Assembly (NCBI GenBank): GCA_963969345.1
Contig: OZ017767.1
Location: 9,179,547 to 9,243,546, forward strand
Reading direction: 5' to 3'
Length of the DNA: 64,000 bases
From: Turbatrix aceti
Taxonomy: Eukaryota > Nematoda > Chromadorea > Rhabditida > Panagrolaimidae
Shown here: positions 33,008-46,100 of the stretch, piece by piece
Layout of the letters: every line of letters starts with the position of its first letter
Position numbering within the stretch: the stretch's first letter is position 1
Translations under genes and position numbers: made by a program
The notes under the pieces: model-generated
What the model was told of the DNA's origin: nothing
What the model saw: the letters and a program-made list of their open reading frames with translations, nothing else
Databases searched by the model: none

Positions 33008-36000
33008 TTGTTGACTTATTGGTTTCTCCACAACAAAATTTTTATGATAACTGTTGAAAAATATCCACATTTATACCAACATTTTTCAAGGGTGGCGAAA
33101 TCTCCCGGGAGATTGCATCCCGTTAGAAAATCTTCGGAGATGCTTCCGAAATCTCCGGAGATTCTCCCAAACTCTCCCGAGAGACCCAGCTTGCCAAAAA
33201 GCGTCTAATAATGTTTTTCTTCTATAAAAAATTAATTAACGACACAAAAATCAAAACGGACAGTTCTGTTCTGTTTCTGCAAATTGCTAACGCATTTTTG
33301 TTTACAACAATTTATAAAAACTCCAGAGATTCTCCGGAGAAATTCTCAATTTTTTGTTTAACGGAGAAAACATAAAAAAATTTTGAACGTGTAGAGAATT
33401 GAACCGGGGTCTCAAAATGGAAAAAAAGTGTGCAGATGGACAATAATAGACGCACTAGACTATTGCAACTTGTTTGTAGACCATTCTCGCTAAGCAATAA
33501 ACTCTTTTTTACTGCAGTAGCGACTGACATTGGGCAGCCAGACCTTCCCCTTACTTTTCGCTGCCAAAACGCGCATTTAGGCCGCGTGGTTACAAACCTC
33601 TATTTTCGCTCAAAAATCAACTGCGCAAATGGCTTCTTTCATTAATGCTACCACCCTGATGTCGCTGCTGACTGCAGTGCTGCTGCGGATTAACTTCCCA
33701 AAACGTCTCCCCTCCCTTTTACACCGTGCGTGCATAGGTTCTTTTTCTCTGTGTCTCTTCGAATAATTCAATGCGAATGATGAAGCTCGGCGCAACAAGC
33801 TTTTTGCGTAAGCAGATGGACAAGAGCAGTGTTTGCGGATCATTTTTCATAGTTTTTTTTGTGTGAGCAGAGGGACAAAAGCTGTCTCCGCGCATCTTTC
33901 TTCCGCCCTTGCGAAAGCTTGTGGATGAATCCCAATAATTTTTGAAACATACGTTCATAAGCTGTGGCATGAATAAAAGTCGGTTCTCCTGGTAATGCAA
34001 AAAGGACTGGTGTACCTGATCAGGTCCGAGACGGCACCCCAAAGAACAAATTTGTAAAATATTGACTCTTGAATTTTGTTTGCATATATGCATTTAATTG
34101 CCCGAGGCAGTAAATAAAAAATACCAGCGTTTGAAAGACTGTATTCGGGTGCATTTTTAAGCGGCTTAGACAATTTGTTGACTTATTGGTTTCTCCACAA
34201 CAAAATTTTTATGATAACTGTTGAAAAATATCCGCATTTATACCAACATTTTTCAAGGGTGGCAAAATCTCCCGGGAGATTGCATCCCGTTAGAAAATCT
34301 TCGGAGATGCTTCCGAAATCTCCGGAGATTCTCCCAAACTCTCCCGGGAGACCCAGCTTGCCAAAAAGCGTCTAATAATGTTTTTCTTCTATAAAAAATT
34401 AATTAACGACACAAAAATCAAAACGGACAGTTCTGTTCTGTTTCTGCAAATTGCTAACGCATTTTTGTTTACAGCAATTTATAAAAACTCCAGAGATTCT
34501 CCGGAGAAATTCTCAATTTTTTGTTTAACGGAGAAAACATAAAAAAATTTTGAACGTGTAGAGAATTGAACCGGGGTCTCAAAATGGAAAAAAAGTGTGC
34601 AGATGGACAATAATAGACGCACTAGACTATTGCAACTTGTTTGTAGACCATTCTCGCTAAGCAATAAACTCTTTTTTACTGCAGTAGCGACTGACATTGG
34701 GCAGCCAGACCTTCCCCTTACTTTTCGCTGCCAAAACGCGCATTTAGGCCGCGTGGTTACAAACCTCTATTTTCGCTCAAAAATCAACTGCGCAAATGGC
34801 TTCTTTCATTAATGCTACCACCCTGATGTCGCTGCTGACTGCAGTGCTGCTGCGGATTAACTTCCCAAAACGTCTCCCCTCCCTTTTACACCGTGCGTGC
34901 ATAGGTTCTTTTTCTCTGTGTCTCTTCGAATAATTCAATGCGAATGATGAAGCTCGGCGCAACAAGCTTTTTGCGTAAGCAGATGGACAAGAGCAGTGTT
35001 TGCGGATCATTTTTCATAGTTTTTTTTGTGTGAGCAGAGGGACAAAAGCTGTCTCCGCGCATCTTTCTTCCGCCCTTGCGAAAGCTTGTGGATGAATCCC
35101 AATAATTTTTGAAACATACGTTCATAAGCTGTGGCATGAATAAAAGTCGGTTCTCCTGGTAATGCAAAAAGGACTGGTGTACCTGATCAGGTCCGAGACG
35201 GCACCCCAAAGAACAAATTTGTAAAATATTGACTCTTGAATTTTGTTTGCATATATGCATTTAATTGCCCGAGGCAGTAAATAAAAAATACCAGCGTTTG
35301 AAAGACTGTATTCGGGTGCATTTTTAAGCGGCTTAGACAATTTGTTGACTTATTGGTTTCTCCACAACAAAATTTTTATGATAACTGTTGAAAAATATCC
35401 GCATTTATACCAACATTTTTCAAGGGTGGCGAAATCTCCCGGGAGATTGCATCCCGTTAGAAAATCTTCGGAGATGCTTCCGAAATCTCCGGAGATTCTC
35501 CCAAACTCTCCCGAGAGACCCAGCTTGCCAAAAAGCGTCTAATAATGTTTTTCTTCTATAAAAAATTAATTAACGACACAAAAATCAAAACGGACAGTTC
35601 TGTTCTGTTTCTGCAAATTGCTAACGCATTTTTGTTTACAGCAATTTATAAAAACTCCAGAGATTCTCCGGAGAAATTCTCAATTTTTTGTTTAACGGAG
35701 AAAACATAAAAAAATTTTGAACGTGTAGAGAATTGAACCGGGGTCTCAAAATGGTAAAAAAGTGTGCAGATGGACAATAATAGACGCACTAGACTATTGC
35801 AACTTGTTTGTAGACCATTCTCGCTAAGCAATAAACTCTTTTTTACTGCAGTAGCGACTGACATTGGGCAGCCAGACCTTCCCCTTACTTTTCGCTGCCA
35901 AAACGCGCATTTAGGCCGCGTGGTTACAAACCTCTATTTTCGCTCAAAAATCAACTGCGCAAATGGCTTCTTTCATTAATGCTACCACCCTGATGTCGCT

Positions 36001-36802
36001 GCTGACTGCAGTGCTGCTGCGGATTAACTTCCCAAAACGTCTCCCCTCCCTTTTACACCGTGCGTGCATAGGTTCTTTTTCTCTGTGTCTCTTCGAATAA
36101 TTCAATGCGAATGATGAAGCTCGGCGCAACAAGCTTTTTGCGTAAGCAGATGGACAAGAGCAGTGTTTGCGGATCATTTTTCATAGTTTTTTTTGTGTGA
36201 GCAGAGGGACAAAAGCTGTCTCCGCGCATCTTTCTTCCGCCCTTGCGAAAGCTTGTGGATGAATCCCAATAATTTTTGAAACATACGTTCATAAGCTGTG
36301 GCATGAATAAAAGTCGGTTCTCCTGGTAATGCAAAAAGGACTGGTGTACCTGATCAGGTCCGAGACGGCACCCCAAAGAACAAATTTGTAAAATATTGAC
36401 TCTTGAATTTTGTTTGCATATATGCATTTAATTGCCCGAGGCAGTAAATAAAAAATACCAGCGTTTGAAAGACTGTATTCGGGTGCATTTTTAAGCGGCT
36501 TAGACAATTTGTTGACTTATTGGTTTCTCCACAACAAAATTTTTATGATAACTGTTGAAAAATATCCGCATTTATACCAACATTTTTCCAGGGTGGCGAA
36601 ATCTCCCGGGAGATTGCATCCCGTTAGAAAATCTTCGGAGATGCTTCCGAAATCTCCGGAGATTCTCCCAAACTCTCCCGGGAGACCCAGCTTGCCAAAA
36701 AGCGTCTAATAATGTTTTTCTTCTATAAAAAATTAATTAACGACACAAAAATCAAAACGGACAGTTCTGTTCTGTTTCTGCAAATTGCTAACGCATTTTT
36801 GT

Positions 36803-37107
36803 AGTTTACAGAATTCAGAAACATCAGACATTATACGGAGAAACTGAACGGGACTAAAATAAACGTGGCGATGACTTCGTCGACTATTGCAAGGAGAATC
36901 TCGCTCAATAAGCTTTTTGCGTAATCTGGGCAGCCAGACTCCTCCGCGCATCCCGCATTGCCGAACGTGGTGAATCGCCAATAACTGGAAACATCGTTCA
37001 TAGTCAATGTCGGCGATGAAGTGAACGGCGGATCTCCTTACGCAAAAGGACTTCCTACAGTGCGATACGTGACCCGCAAATCATCGAAGTTCGCCAACAA
37101 GCTCTTT
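36803..37107 (+). repeat. scrambled, shortened block inside a satellite unit
   Basis: The unit starting at 36509 is only 969 bp. Between 'gcatttttg' and 'ttttgcgtaagcag' a 305-bp block replaces about 505 bp. It consists of short pieces of the unit (for example CTATTGCA, GGGCAGCCAGAC, CTCCGCGCATC) with many small gaps and local order changes. The flanks return to normal satellite at once. Confidence 0.6.
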
Positions 37108-40100
37108 TGCGTAAGCAGATGGACAAGAGCAGTGTTTGCGGATCATTTTTCATAGTTTTTTTTGTGTGAGCAGAGGGACAAAAGCTGTCTCCGCGCATCT
37201 TTCTTCCGCCCTTGCGAAAGCTTGTGGATGAATCCCAATAATTTTTGAAACATACGTTCATAAGCTGTGGCATGAATAAAAGTCGGTTCTCCTGGTAATG
37301 CAAAAAGGACTGGTGTACCTGATCAGGTCCGAGACGGCACCCCAAAGAACAAATTTGTAAAATATTGACTCTTGAATTTTGTTTGCATATATGCATTTAA
37401 TTGCCCGAGGCAGTAAATAAAAAATACCAGCGTTTGAAAGACTGTATTCGGGTGCATTTTTAAGCGGCTTAGACAATTTGTTGACTTATTGGTTTCTCCA
37501 CAACAAAATTTTTATGATAACTGTTGAAAAATATCCGCATTTATACCAACATTTTTCAAGGGTGGCGAAATCTCCCGGGAGATTGCATCCCGTTAGAAAA
37601 TCTTCGGAGATGCTTCCGAAATCTCCGGAGATTCTCCCAAACTCTCCCGAGAGACCCAGCTTGCCAAAAAGCGTCTAATAATGTTTTTCTTCTATAAAAA
37701 ATTAATTAACGACACAAAAATCAAAACGGACAGTTCTGTTCTGTTTCTGCAAATTGCTAACGCATTTTTGTTTACAACAATTTATAAAAACTCCAGAGAT
37801 TCTCCGGAGAAATTCTCAATTTTTTGTTTAACGGAGAAAACATAAAAAAATTTTGAACGTGTAGAGAATTGAACCGGGGTCTCAAAATGGAAAAAAAGTG
37901 TGCAGATGGACAATAATAGACGCACTAGACTATTGCAACTTGTTTGTAGACCATTCTCGCTAAGCAATAAACTCTTTTTTACTGCAGTAGCGACTGACAT
38001 TGGGCAGCCAGACCTTCCCCTTACTTTTCGCTGCCAAAACGCGCATTTAGGCCGCGTGGTTACAAACCTCTATTTTCGCTCAAAAATCAACTGCGCAAAT
38101 GGCTTCTTTCATTAATGCTACCACCCTGATGTCGCTGCTGACTGCAGTGCTGCTGCGGATTAACTTCCCAAAACGTCTCCCCTCCCTTTTACACCGTGCG
38201 TGCATAGGTTCTTTTTCTCTGTGTCTCTTCGAATAATTCAATGCGAATGATGAAGCTCGGCGCAACAAGCTTTTTGCGTAAGCAGATGGACAAGAGCAGT
38301 GTTTGCGGATCATTTTTCATAGTTTTTTTTGTGTGAGCAGAGGGACAAAAGCTGTCTCCGCGCATCTTTCTTCCGCCCTTGCGAAAGCTTGTGGATGAAT
38401 CCCAATTATTTTTGAAACATACGTTCATAAGCTGTGGCATGAATAAAAGTCGGTTCTCCTGGTAATGCAAAAAGGACTGGTGTACCTGATCAGGTCCGAG
38501 ACGGCACCCCAAAGAACAAATTTGTAAAATATTGACTCTTGAATTTTGTTTGCATATATGCATTTAATTGCCCGAGGCAGTAAATAAAAAATACCAGCGT
38601 TTGAAAGACTGTATTCGGGTGCATTTTTAAGCGGCTTAGACAATTTGTTGACTTATTGGTTTCTCCACAACAAAATTTTTATGATAACTGTTGAAAAATA
38701 TCCGCATTTATACCAACATTTTTCCAGGGTGGCGAAATCTCCCGGGAGATTGCATCCCGTTAGAAAATCTTCGGAGATGCTTCCGAAATCTCCGGAGATT
38801 CTCCCAAACTCTCCCGGGAGACCCAGCTTGCCAAAAAGCGTCTAATAATGTTTTTCTTCTATAAAAAATTAATTAACGACACAAAAATCAAAACGGACAG
38901 TTCTGTTCTGTTTCTGCAAATTGCTAACGCATTTTTGTTTACAGCAATTTATAAAAACTCCAGAGATTCTCCGGAGAAATTCTCAATTTTTTGTTTAACG
39001 GAGAAAACATAAAAAAATTTTGAACGTGTAGAGAATTGAACCGGGGTCTCAAAATGGAAAAAAAGTGTGCAGATGGACAATAATAGACGCACTAGACTAT
39101 TGCAACTTGTTTGTAGACCATTCTCGCTAAGCAATAAACTCTTTTTTACTGCAGTAGCGACTGGCATTGGGCAGCCAGACCTTCCCCTTACTTTTCGCTG
39201 CCAAAACGCGCATTTAGGCCGCGTGGTTACAAACCTCTATTTTCGCTCAAAAATCAACTGCGCAAATGGCTTCTTTCATTAATGCTACCACCCTGATGTC
39301 GCTGCTGACTGCAGTGCTGCTGCGGATTAACTTCCCAAAACGTCTCCCCTCCCTTTTACACCGTGCGTGCATAGGTTCTTTTTCTCTGTGTCTCTTCGAA
39401 TAATTCAATGCGAATGATGAAGCTCGGCGCAACAAGCTTTTTGCGTAAGCAGATGGACAAGAGCAGTGTTTGCGGATCATTTTTCATAGTTTTTTTTGTG
39501 TGAGCAGAGGGACAAAAGCTGTCTCCGCGCATCTTTCTTCCGCCCTTGCGAAAGCTTGTGGATGAATCCCAATAATTTTTGAAACATACGTTCATAAGCT
39601 GTGGCATGAATAAAAGTCGGTTCTCCTGGTAATGCAAAAAGGACTGGTGTACCTGATCAGGTCCGAGACGGCACCCCAAAGAACAAATTTGTAAAATATT
39701 GACTCTTGAATTTTGTTTGCATATATGCATTTAATTGCCCGAGGCAGTAAATAAAAAATACCAGCGTTTGAAAGACTGTATTCGGGTGCATTTTTAAGCG
39801 GCTTAGACAATTTGTTGACTTATTGGTTTCTCCACAACAAAATTTTTATGATAACTGTTGAAAAATATCCGCATTTATACCAACATTTTTCAAGGGTGGC
39901 GAAATCTCCCGGGAGATTGCATCCCGTTAGAAAATCTTCGGAGATGCTTCCGAAATCTCCGGAGATTCTCCCAAACTCTCCCGAGAGACCCAGCTTGCCA
40001 AAAAGCGTCTAATAATGTTTTTCTTCTATAAAAAATTAATTAACGACACAAAAATCAAAACGGACAGTTCTGTTCTGTTTCTGCAAATTGCTAACGCATT

Positions 40101-43100
40101 TTTGTTTACAGCAATTTATAAAAACTCCAGAGATTCTCCGGAGAAATTCTCAATTTTTTGTTTAACGGAGAAAACATAAAAAAATTTTGAACGTGTAGAG
40201 AATTGAACCGGGGTCTCAAAATGGAAAAAAAGTGTGCAGATGGACAATAATAGACGCACTAGACTATTGCAACTTGTTTGTAGACCATTCTCGCTAAGCA
40301 ATAAACTCTTTTTTACTGCAGTAGCGACTGACATTGGGCAGCCAGACCTTCCCCTTACTTTTCGCTGCCAAAACGCGCATTTAGGCCGCGTGGTTACAAA
40401 CCTCTATTTTCGCTCAAAAATCAACTGCGCAAATGGCTTCTTTCATTAATGCTACCACCCTGATGTCGCTGCTGACTGCAGTGCTGCTGCGGATTAACTT
40501 CCCAAAACGTCTCCCCTCCCTTTTACACCGTGCGTGCATAGGTTCTTTTTCTCTGTGTCTCTTCGAATAATTCAATGCGAATGATGAAGCTCGGCGCAAC
40601 AAGCTTTTTGCGTAAGCAGATGGACAAGAGCAGTGTTTGCGGATCATTTTTCATAGTTTTTTTTGTGTGAGCAGAGGGACAAAAGCTGTCTCCGCGCATC
40701 TTTCTTCCGCCCTTGCGAAAGCTTGTGGATGAATCCCAATTATTTTTGAAACATACGTTCATAAGCTGTTGCATGAATAAAAGTCGGTTCTCCTGGTAAT
40801 GCAAAAAGGACTGGTGTACCTGATCAGGTCCGAGACGGCACCCCAAAGAACAAATTTGTAAAATATTGACTCTTGAATTTTGTTTGCATATATGCATTTA
40901 ATTGCCCGAGGCAGTAAATAAAAAATACCAGCGTTTGAAAGACTGTATTCGGGTGCATTTTTAAGCGGCTTAGACAATTTGTTGACTTATTGGTTTCTCC
41001 ACAACAAAATTTTTATGATAACTGTTGAAAAATATCCGCATTTATACCAACATTTTTCAAGGGTGGCGAAATCTCCCGGGAGATTGCATCCCGTTAGAAA
41101 ATCTTCGGAGATGCTTCCGAAATCTCCGGAGATTCTCCCAAACTCTCCCGAGAGACCCAGCTTGCCAAAAAGCGTCTAATAATGTTTTTCTTCTATAAAA
41201 AATTAATTAACGACACAAAAATCAAAACGGACAGTTCTGTTCTGTTTCTGCAAATTGCTAACGCATTTTTGTTTACAGCAATTTATAAAAACTCCAGAGA
41301 TTCTCCGGAGAAATTCTCAATTTTTTGTTTAACGGAGAAAACATAAAAAAATTTTGAACGTGTAGAGAATTGAACCGGGGTCTCAAAATGGAAAAAAAGT
41401 GTGCGGATGGACAATAATAGACGCACTAGACTATTGCAACTTGTTTGTAGACCATTCTCGCTAAGCAATAAACTCTTTTTTACTGCAGTAGCGACTGACA
41501 TTGGGCAGCCAGACCTTCCCCTTACTTTTCGCTGCCAAAACGCGCATTTAGGCCGCGTGGTTACAAACCTCTATTTTCGCTCAAAAATCAACTGCGCAAA
41601 TGGCTTCTTTCATTAATGCTACCACCCTGATGTCGCTGCTGACTGCAGTGCTGCTGCGGATTAACTTCCCAAAACGTCTCCCCTCCCTTTTACACCGTGC
41701 GTGCATAGGTTCTTTTTCTCTGTGTCTCTTCGAATAATTCAATGCGAATGATGAAGCTCGGCGCAACAAGCTTTTTGCGTAAGCAGATGGACAAGAGCAG
41801 TGTTTGCGGATCATTTTTCATAGTTTTTTTTGTGTGAGCAGAGGGACAAAAGCTGTCTCCGCGCATCTTTCTTCCGCCCTTGCGAAAGCTTGTGGATGAA
41901 TCCCAATTATTTTTGAAACATACGTTCATAAGCTGTTGCATGAATAAAAGTCGGTTCTCCTGGTAATGCAAAAAGGACTGGTGTACCTGATCAGGTCCGA
42001 GACGGCACCCCAAAGAACAAATTTGTAAAATATTGACTCTTGAATTTTGTTTGCATATATGCATTTAATTGCCCGAGGCAGTAAATAAAAAATACCAGCG
42101 TTTGAAAGACTGTATTCGGGTGCATTTTTAAGCGGCTTAGACAATTTGTTGACTTATTGGTTTCTCCACAACAAAATTTTTATGATAACTGTTGAAAAAT
42201 ATCCGCATTTATACCAACATTTTTCAAGGGTGGCGAAATCTCCCGGGAGATTGCATCCCGTTAGAAAATCTTCGGAGATGCTTCCGAAATCTCCGGAGAT
42301 TCTCCCAAACTCTCCCGAGAGACCCAGCTTGCCAAAAAGCGTCTAATAATGTTTTTCTTCTATAAAAAATTAATTAACGACACAAAAATCAAAACGGACA
42401 GTTCTGTTCTGTTTCTGCAAATTGCTAACGCATTTTTGTTTACAGCAATTTATAAAAACTCCAGAGATTCTCCGGAGAAATTCTCAATTTTTTGTTTAAC
42501 GGAGAAAACATAAAAAAATTTTGAACGTGTAGAGAATTGAACCGGGGTCTCAAAATGGAAAAAAAGTGTGCGGATAGACAATAATAGACGCACTAGACTA
42601 TTGCAACTTGTTTGTAGACCATTCTCGCTAAGCAATAAACTCTTTTTTACTGCAGTAGCGACTGACATTGGGCAGCCAGACCTTCCCCTTACTTTTCGCT
42701 GCCAAAACGCGCATTTAGGCCGCGTGGTTACAAACCTCTATTTTCGCTCAAAAATCAACTGCGCAAATGGCTTCTTTCATTAATGCTACCACCCTGATGT
42801 CGCTGCTGACTGCAGTGCTGCTGCGGATTAACTTCCCAAAACGTCTCCCCTCCCTTTTACACCGTGCGTGCATAGGTTCTTTTTCTCTGTGTCTCTTCGA
42901 ATAATTCAATGCGAATGATGAAGCTCGGCGCAACAAGCTTTTTGCGTAAGCAGATGGACAAGAGCAGTGTTTGCGGATCATTTTTCATAGTTTTTTTTGT
43001 GTGAGCAGAGGGACAAAAGCTGTCTCCGCGCATCTTTCTTCCGCCCTTGCGAAAGCTTGTGGATGAATCCCAATTATTTTTGAAACATACGTTCATAAGC

Positions 43101-46100
43101 TGTTGCATGAATAAAAGTCGGTTCTCCTGGTAATGCAAAAAGGACTGGTGTACCTGATCAGGTCCGAGACGGCACCCCAAAGAACAAATTTGTAAAATAT
43201 TGACTCTTGAATTTTGTTTGCATATATGCATTTAATTGCCCGAGGCAGTAAATAAAAAATACCAGCGTTTGAAAGACTGTATTCGGGTGCATTTTTAAGC
43301 GGCTTAGACAATTTGTTGACTTATTGGTTTCTCCACAACAAAATTTTTATGATAACTGTTGAAAAATATCCGCATTTATACCAACATTTTTCCAGGTTGG
43401 CAAAATCTCCCGGGAGATTGCATCCCGTTAGAAAATCTTCGGAGATGCTTCCGAAATCTCCGGAGATTCTCCCAAACTCTCCCGGGAGACCCAGCTTGCC
43501 AAAAAGCGTCTAATAATGTTTTTCTTCTATAAAAAATTAATTAACGACACAAAAATCAAAACGGACAGTTCTGTTCTGTTTCTGCAAATTGCTAACGCAT
43601 TTTTGTTTACAGCAATTTATAAAAACTCCAGAGATTCTCCGGAGAAATTCTCAATTTTTTGTTTAACGGAGAAAACATAAAAAAATTTTGAACGTGTAGA
43701 GAATTGAACCGGGGTCTCAAAATGGAAAAAAAGTGTGCAGATGGACAATAATAGACGCACTAGACTATTGCAACTTGTTTGTAGACCATTCTCGCTAAGC
43801 AATAAACTCTTTTTTACTGCAGTTGCGACTGGCATTGGGCAGCCAGACCTTCCCCTTACTTTTCGCTGCCAAAACGCGCATTTAGGCCGCGTGGTTACAA
43901 ACCTCTATTTTCGCTCAAAAATCAACTGCGCAAATGGCTTCTTTCATTAATGCTACCACCCTGATGTCGCTGCTGACTGCAGTGCTGCTGCGGATTAACT
44001 TCCCAAAACGTCTCCCCTCCCTTTTACACCGTGCGTGCATAGGTTCTTTTTCTCTGTGTCTCTTCGAATAATTCAATGCGAATGATGAAGCTCGGCGCAA
44101 CAAGCTTTTTGCGTAAGCAGATGGACAAGAGCAGTGTTTGCGGATCATTTTTCATAGTTTTTTTTGTGTGAGCAGAGGGACAAAAGCTGTCTCCGCGCAT
44201 CTTTCTTCCGCCCTTGCGAAAGCTTGTGGATGAATCCCAATTATTTTTGAAACATACGTTCATAAGCTGTTGCATGAATAAAAGTCGGTTCTCCTGGTAA
44301 TGCAAAAAGGACTGGTGTACCTGATCAGGTCCGAGACGGCACCCCAAAGAACAAATTTGTAAAATATTGACTCTTGAATTTTGTTTGCATATATGCATTT
44401 AATTGCCCGAGGCAGTAAATAAAAAATACCAGCGTTTGAAAGACTGTATTCGGGTGCATTTTTAAGCGGCTTAGACAATTTGTTGACTTATTGGTTTCTC
44501 CACAACAAAATTTTTATGATAACTGTTGAAAAATATCCGCATTTATACCAACATTTTTCAAGGGTGGCGAAATCTCCCGGGAGATTGCATCCCGTTAGAA
44601 AATCTTCGGAGATGCTTCCGAAATCTCCGGAGATTCTCCCAAACTCTCCCGAGAGACCCAGCTTGCCAAAAAGCGTCTAATAATGTTTTTCTTCTATAAA
44701 AAATTAATTAACGACACAAAAATCAAAACGGACAGTTCTGTTCTGTTTCTGCAAATTGCTAACGCATTTTTGTTTACAGCAATTTATAAAAACTCCAGAG
44801 ATTCTCCGGAGAAATTCTCAATTTTTTGTTTAACGGAGAAAACATAAAAAAATTTTGAACGTGTAGAGAATTGAACCGGGGTCTCAAAATGGAAAAAAAG
44901 TGTGCGGATGGACAATAATAGACGCACTAGACTATTGCAACTTGTTTGTAGACCATTCTCGCTAAGCAATAAACTCTTTTTTACTGCAGTAGCGACTGAC
45001 ATTGGGCAGCCAGACCTTCCCCTTACTTTTCGCTGCCAAAACGCGCATTTAGGCCGCGTGGTTACAAACCTCTATTTTCGCTCAAAAATCAACTGCGCAA
45101 ATGGCTTCTTTCATTAATGCTACCACCCTGATGTCGCTGCTGACTGCAGTGCTGCTGCGGATTAACTTCCCAAAACGTCTCCCCTCCCTTTTACACCGTG
45201 CGTGCATAGGTTCTTTTTCTCTGTGTCTCTTCGAATAATTCAATGCGAATGATGAAGCTCGGCGCAACAAGCTTTTTGCGTAAGCAGATGGACAAGAGCA
45301 GTGTTTGCGGATCATTTTTCATAGTTTTTTTTGTGTGAGCAGAGGGACAAAAGCTGTCTCCGCGCATCTTTCTTCCGCCCTTGCGAAAGCTTGTGGATGA
45401 ATCCCAATTATTTTTGAAACATACGTTCATAAGCTGTTGCATGAATAAAAGTCGGTTCTCCTGGTAATGCAAAAAGGACTGGTGTACCTGATCAGGTCCG
45501 AGACGGCACCCCAAAGAACAAATTTGTAAAATATTGACTCTTGAATTTTGTTTGCATATATGCATTTAATTGCCCGAGGCAGTAAATAAAAAATACCAGC
45601 GTTTGAAAGACTGTATTCGGGTGCATTTTTAAGCGGCTTAGACAATTTGTTGACTTATTGGTTTCTCCACAACAAAATTTTTATGATAACTGTTGAAAAA
45701 TATCCGCATTTATACCAACATTTTTCCAGGGTGGCGAAATCTCCCGGGAGATTGCATCCCGTTAGAAAATCTTCGGAGATGCTTCCGAAATCTCCGGAGA
45801 TTCTCCCAAACTCTCCCGGGAGACCCAGCTTGCCAAAAAGCGTCTAATAATGTTTTTCTTCTATAAAAAATTAATTAACGACACAAAAATCAAAACGGAC
45901 AGTTCTGTTCTGTTTCTGCAAATTGCTAACGCATTTTTGTTTACAGCAATTTATAAAAACTCCAGAGATTCTCCGGAGAAATTCTCAATTTTTTGTTTAA
46001 CGGAGAAAACATAAAAAAATTTTGAACGTGTAGAGAATTGAACCGGGGTCTCAAAATGGAAAAAAAGTGTGCAGATGGACAATAATAGACGCACTAGACT

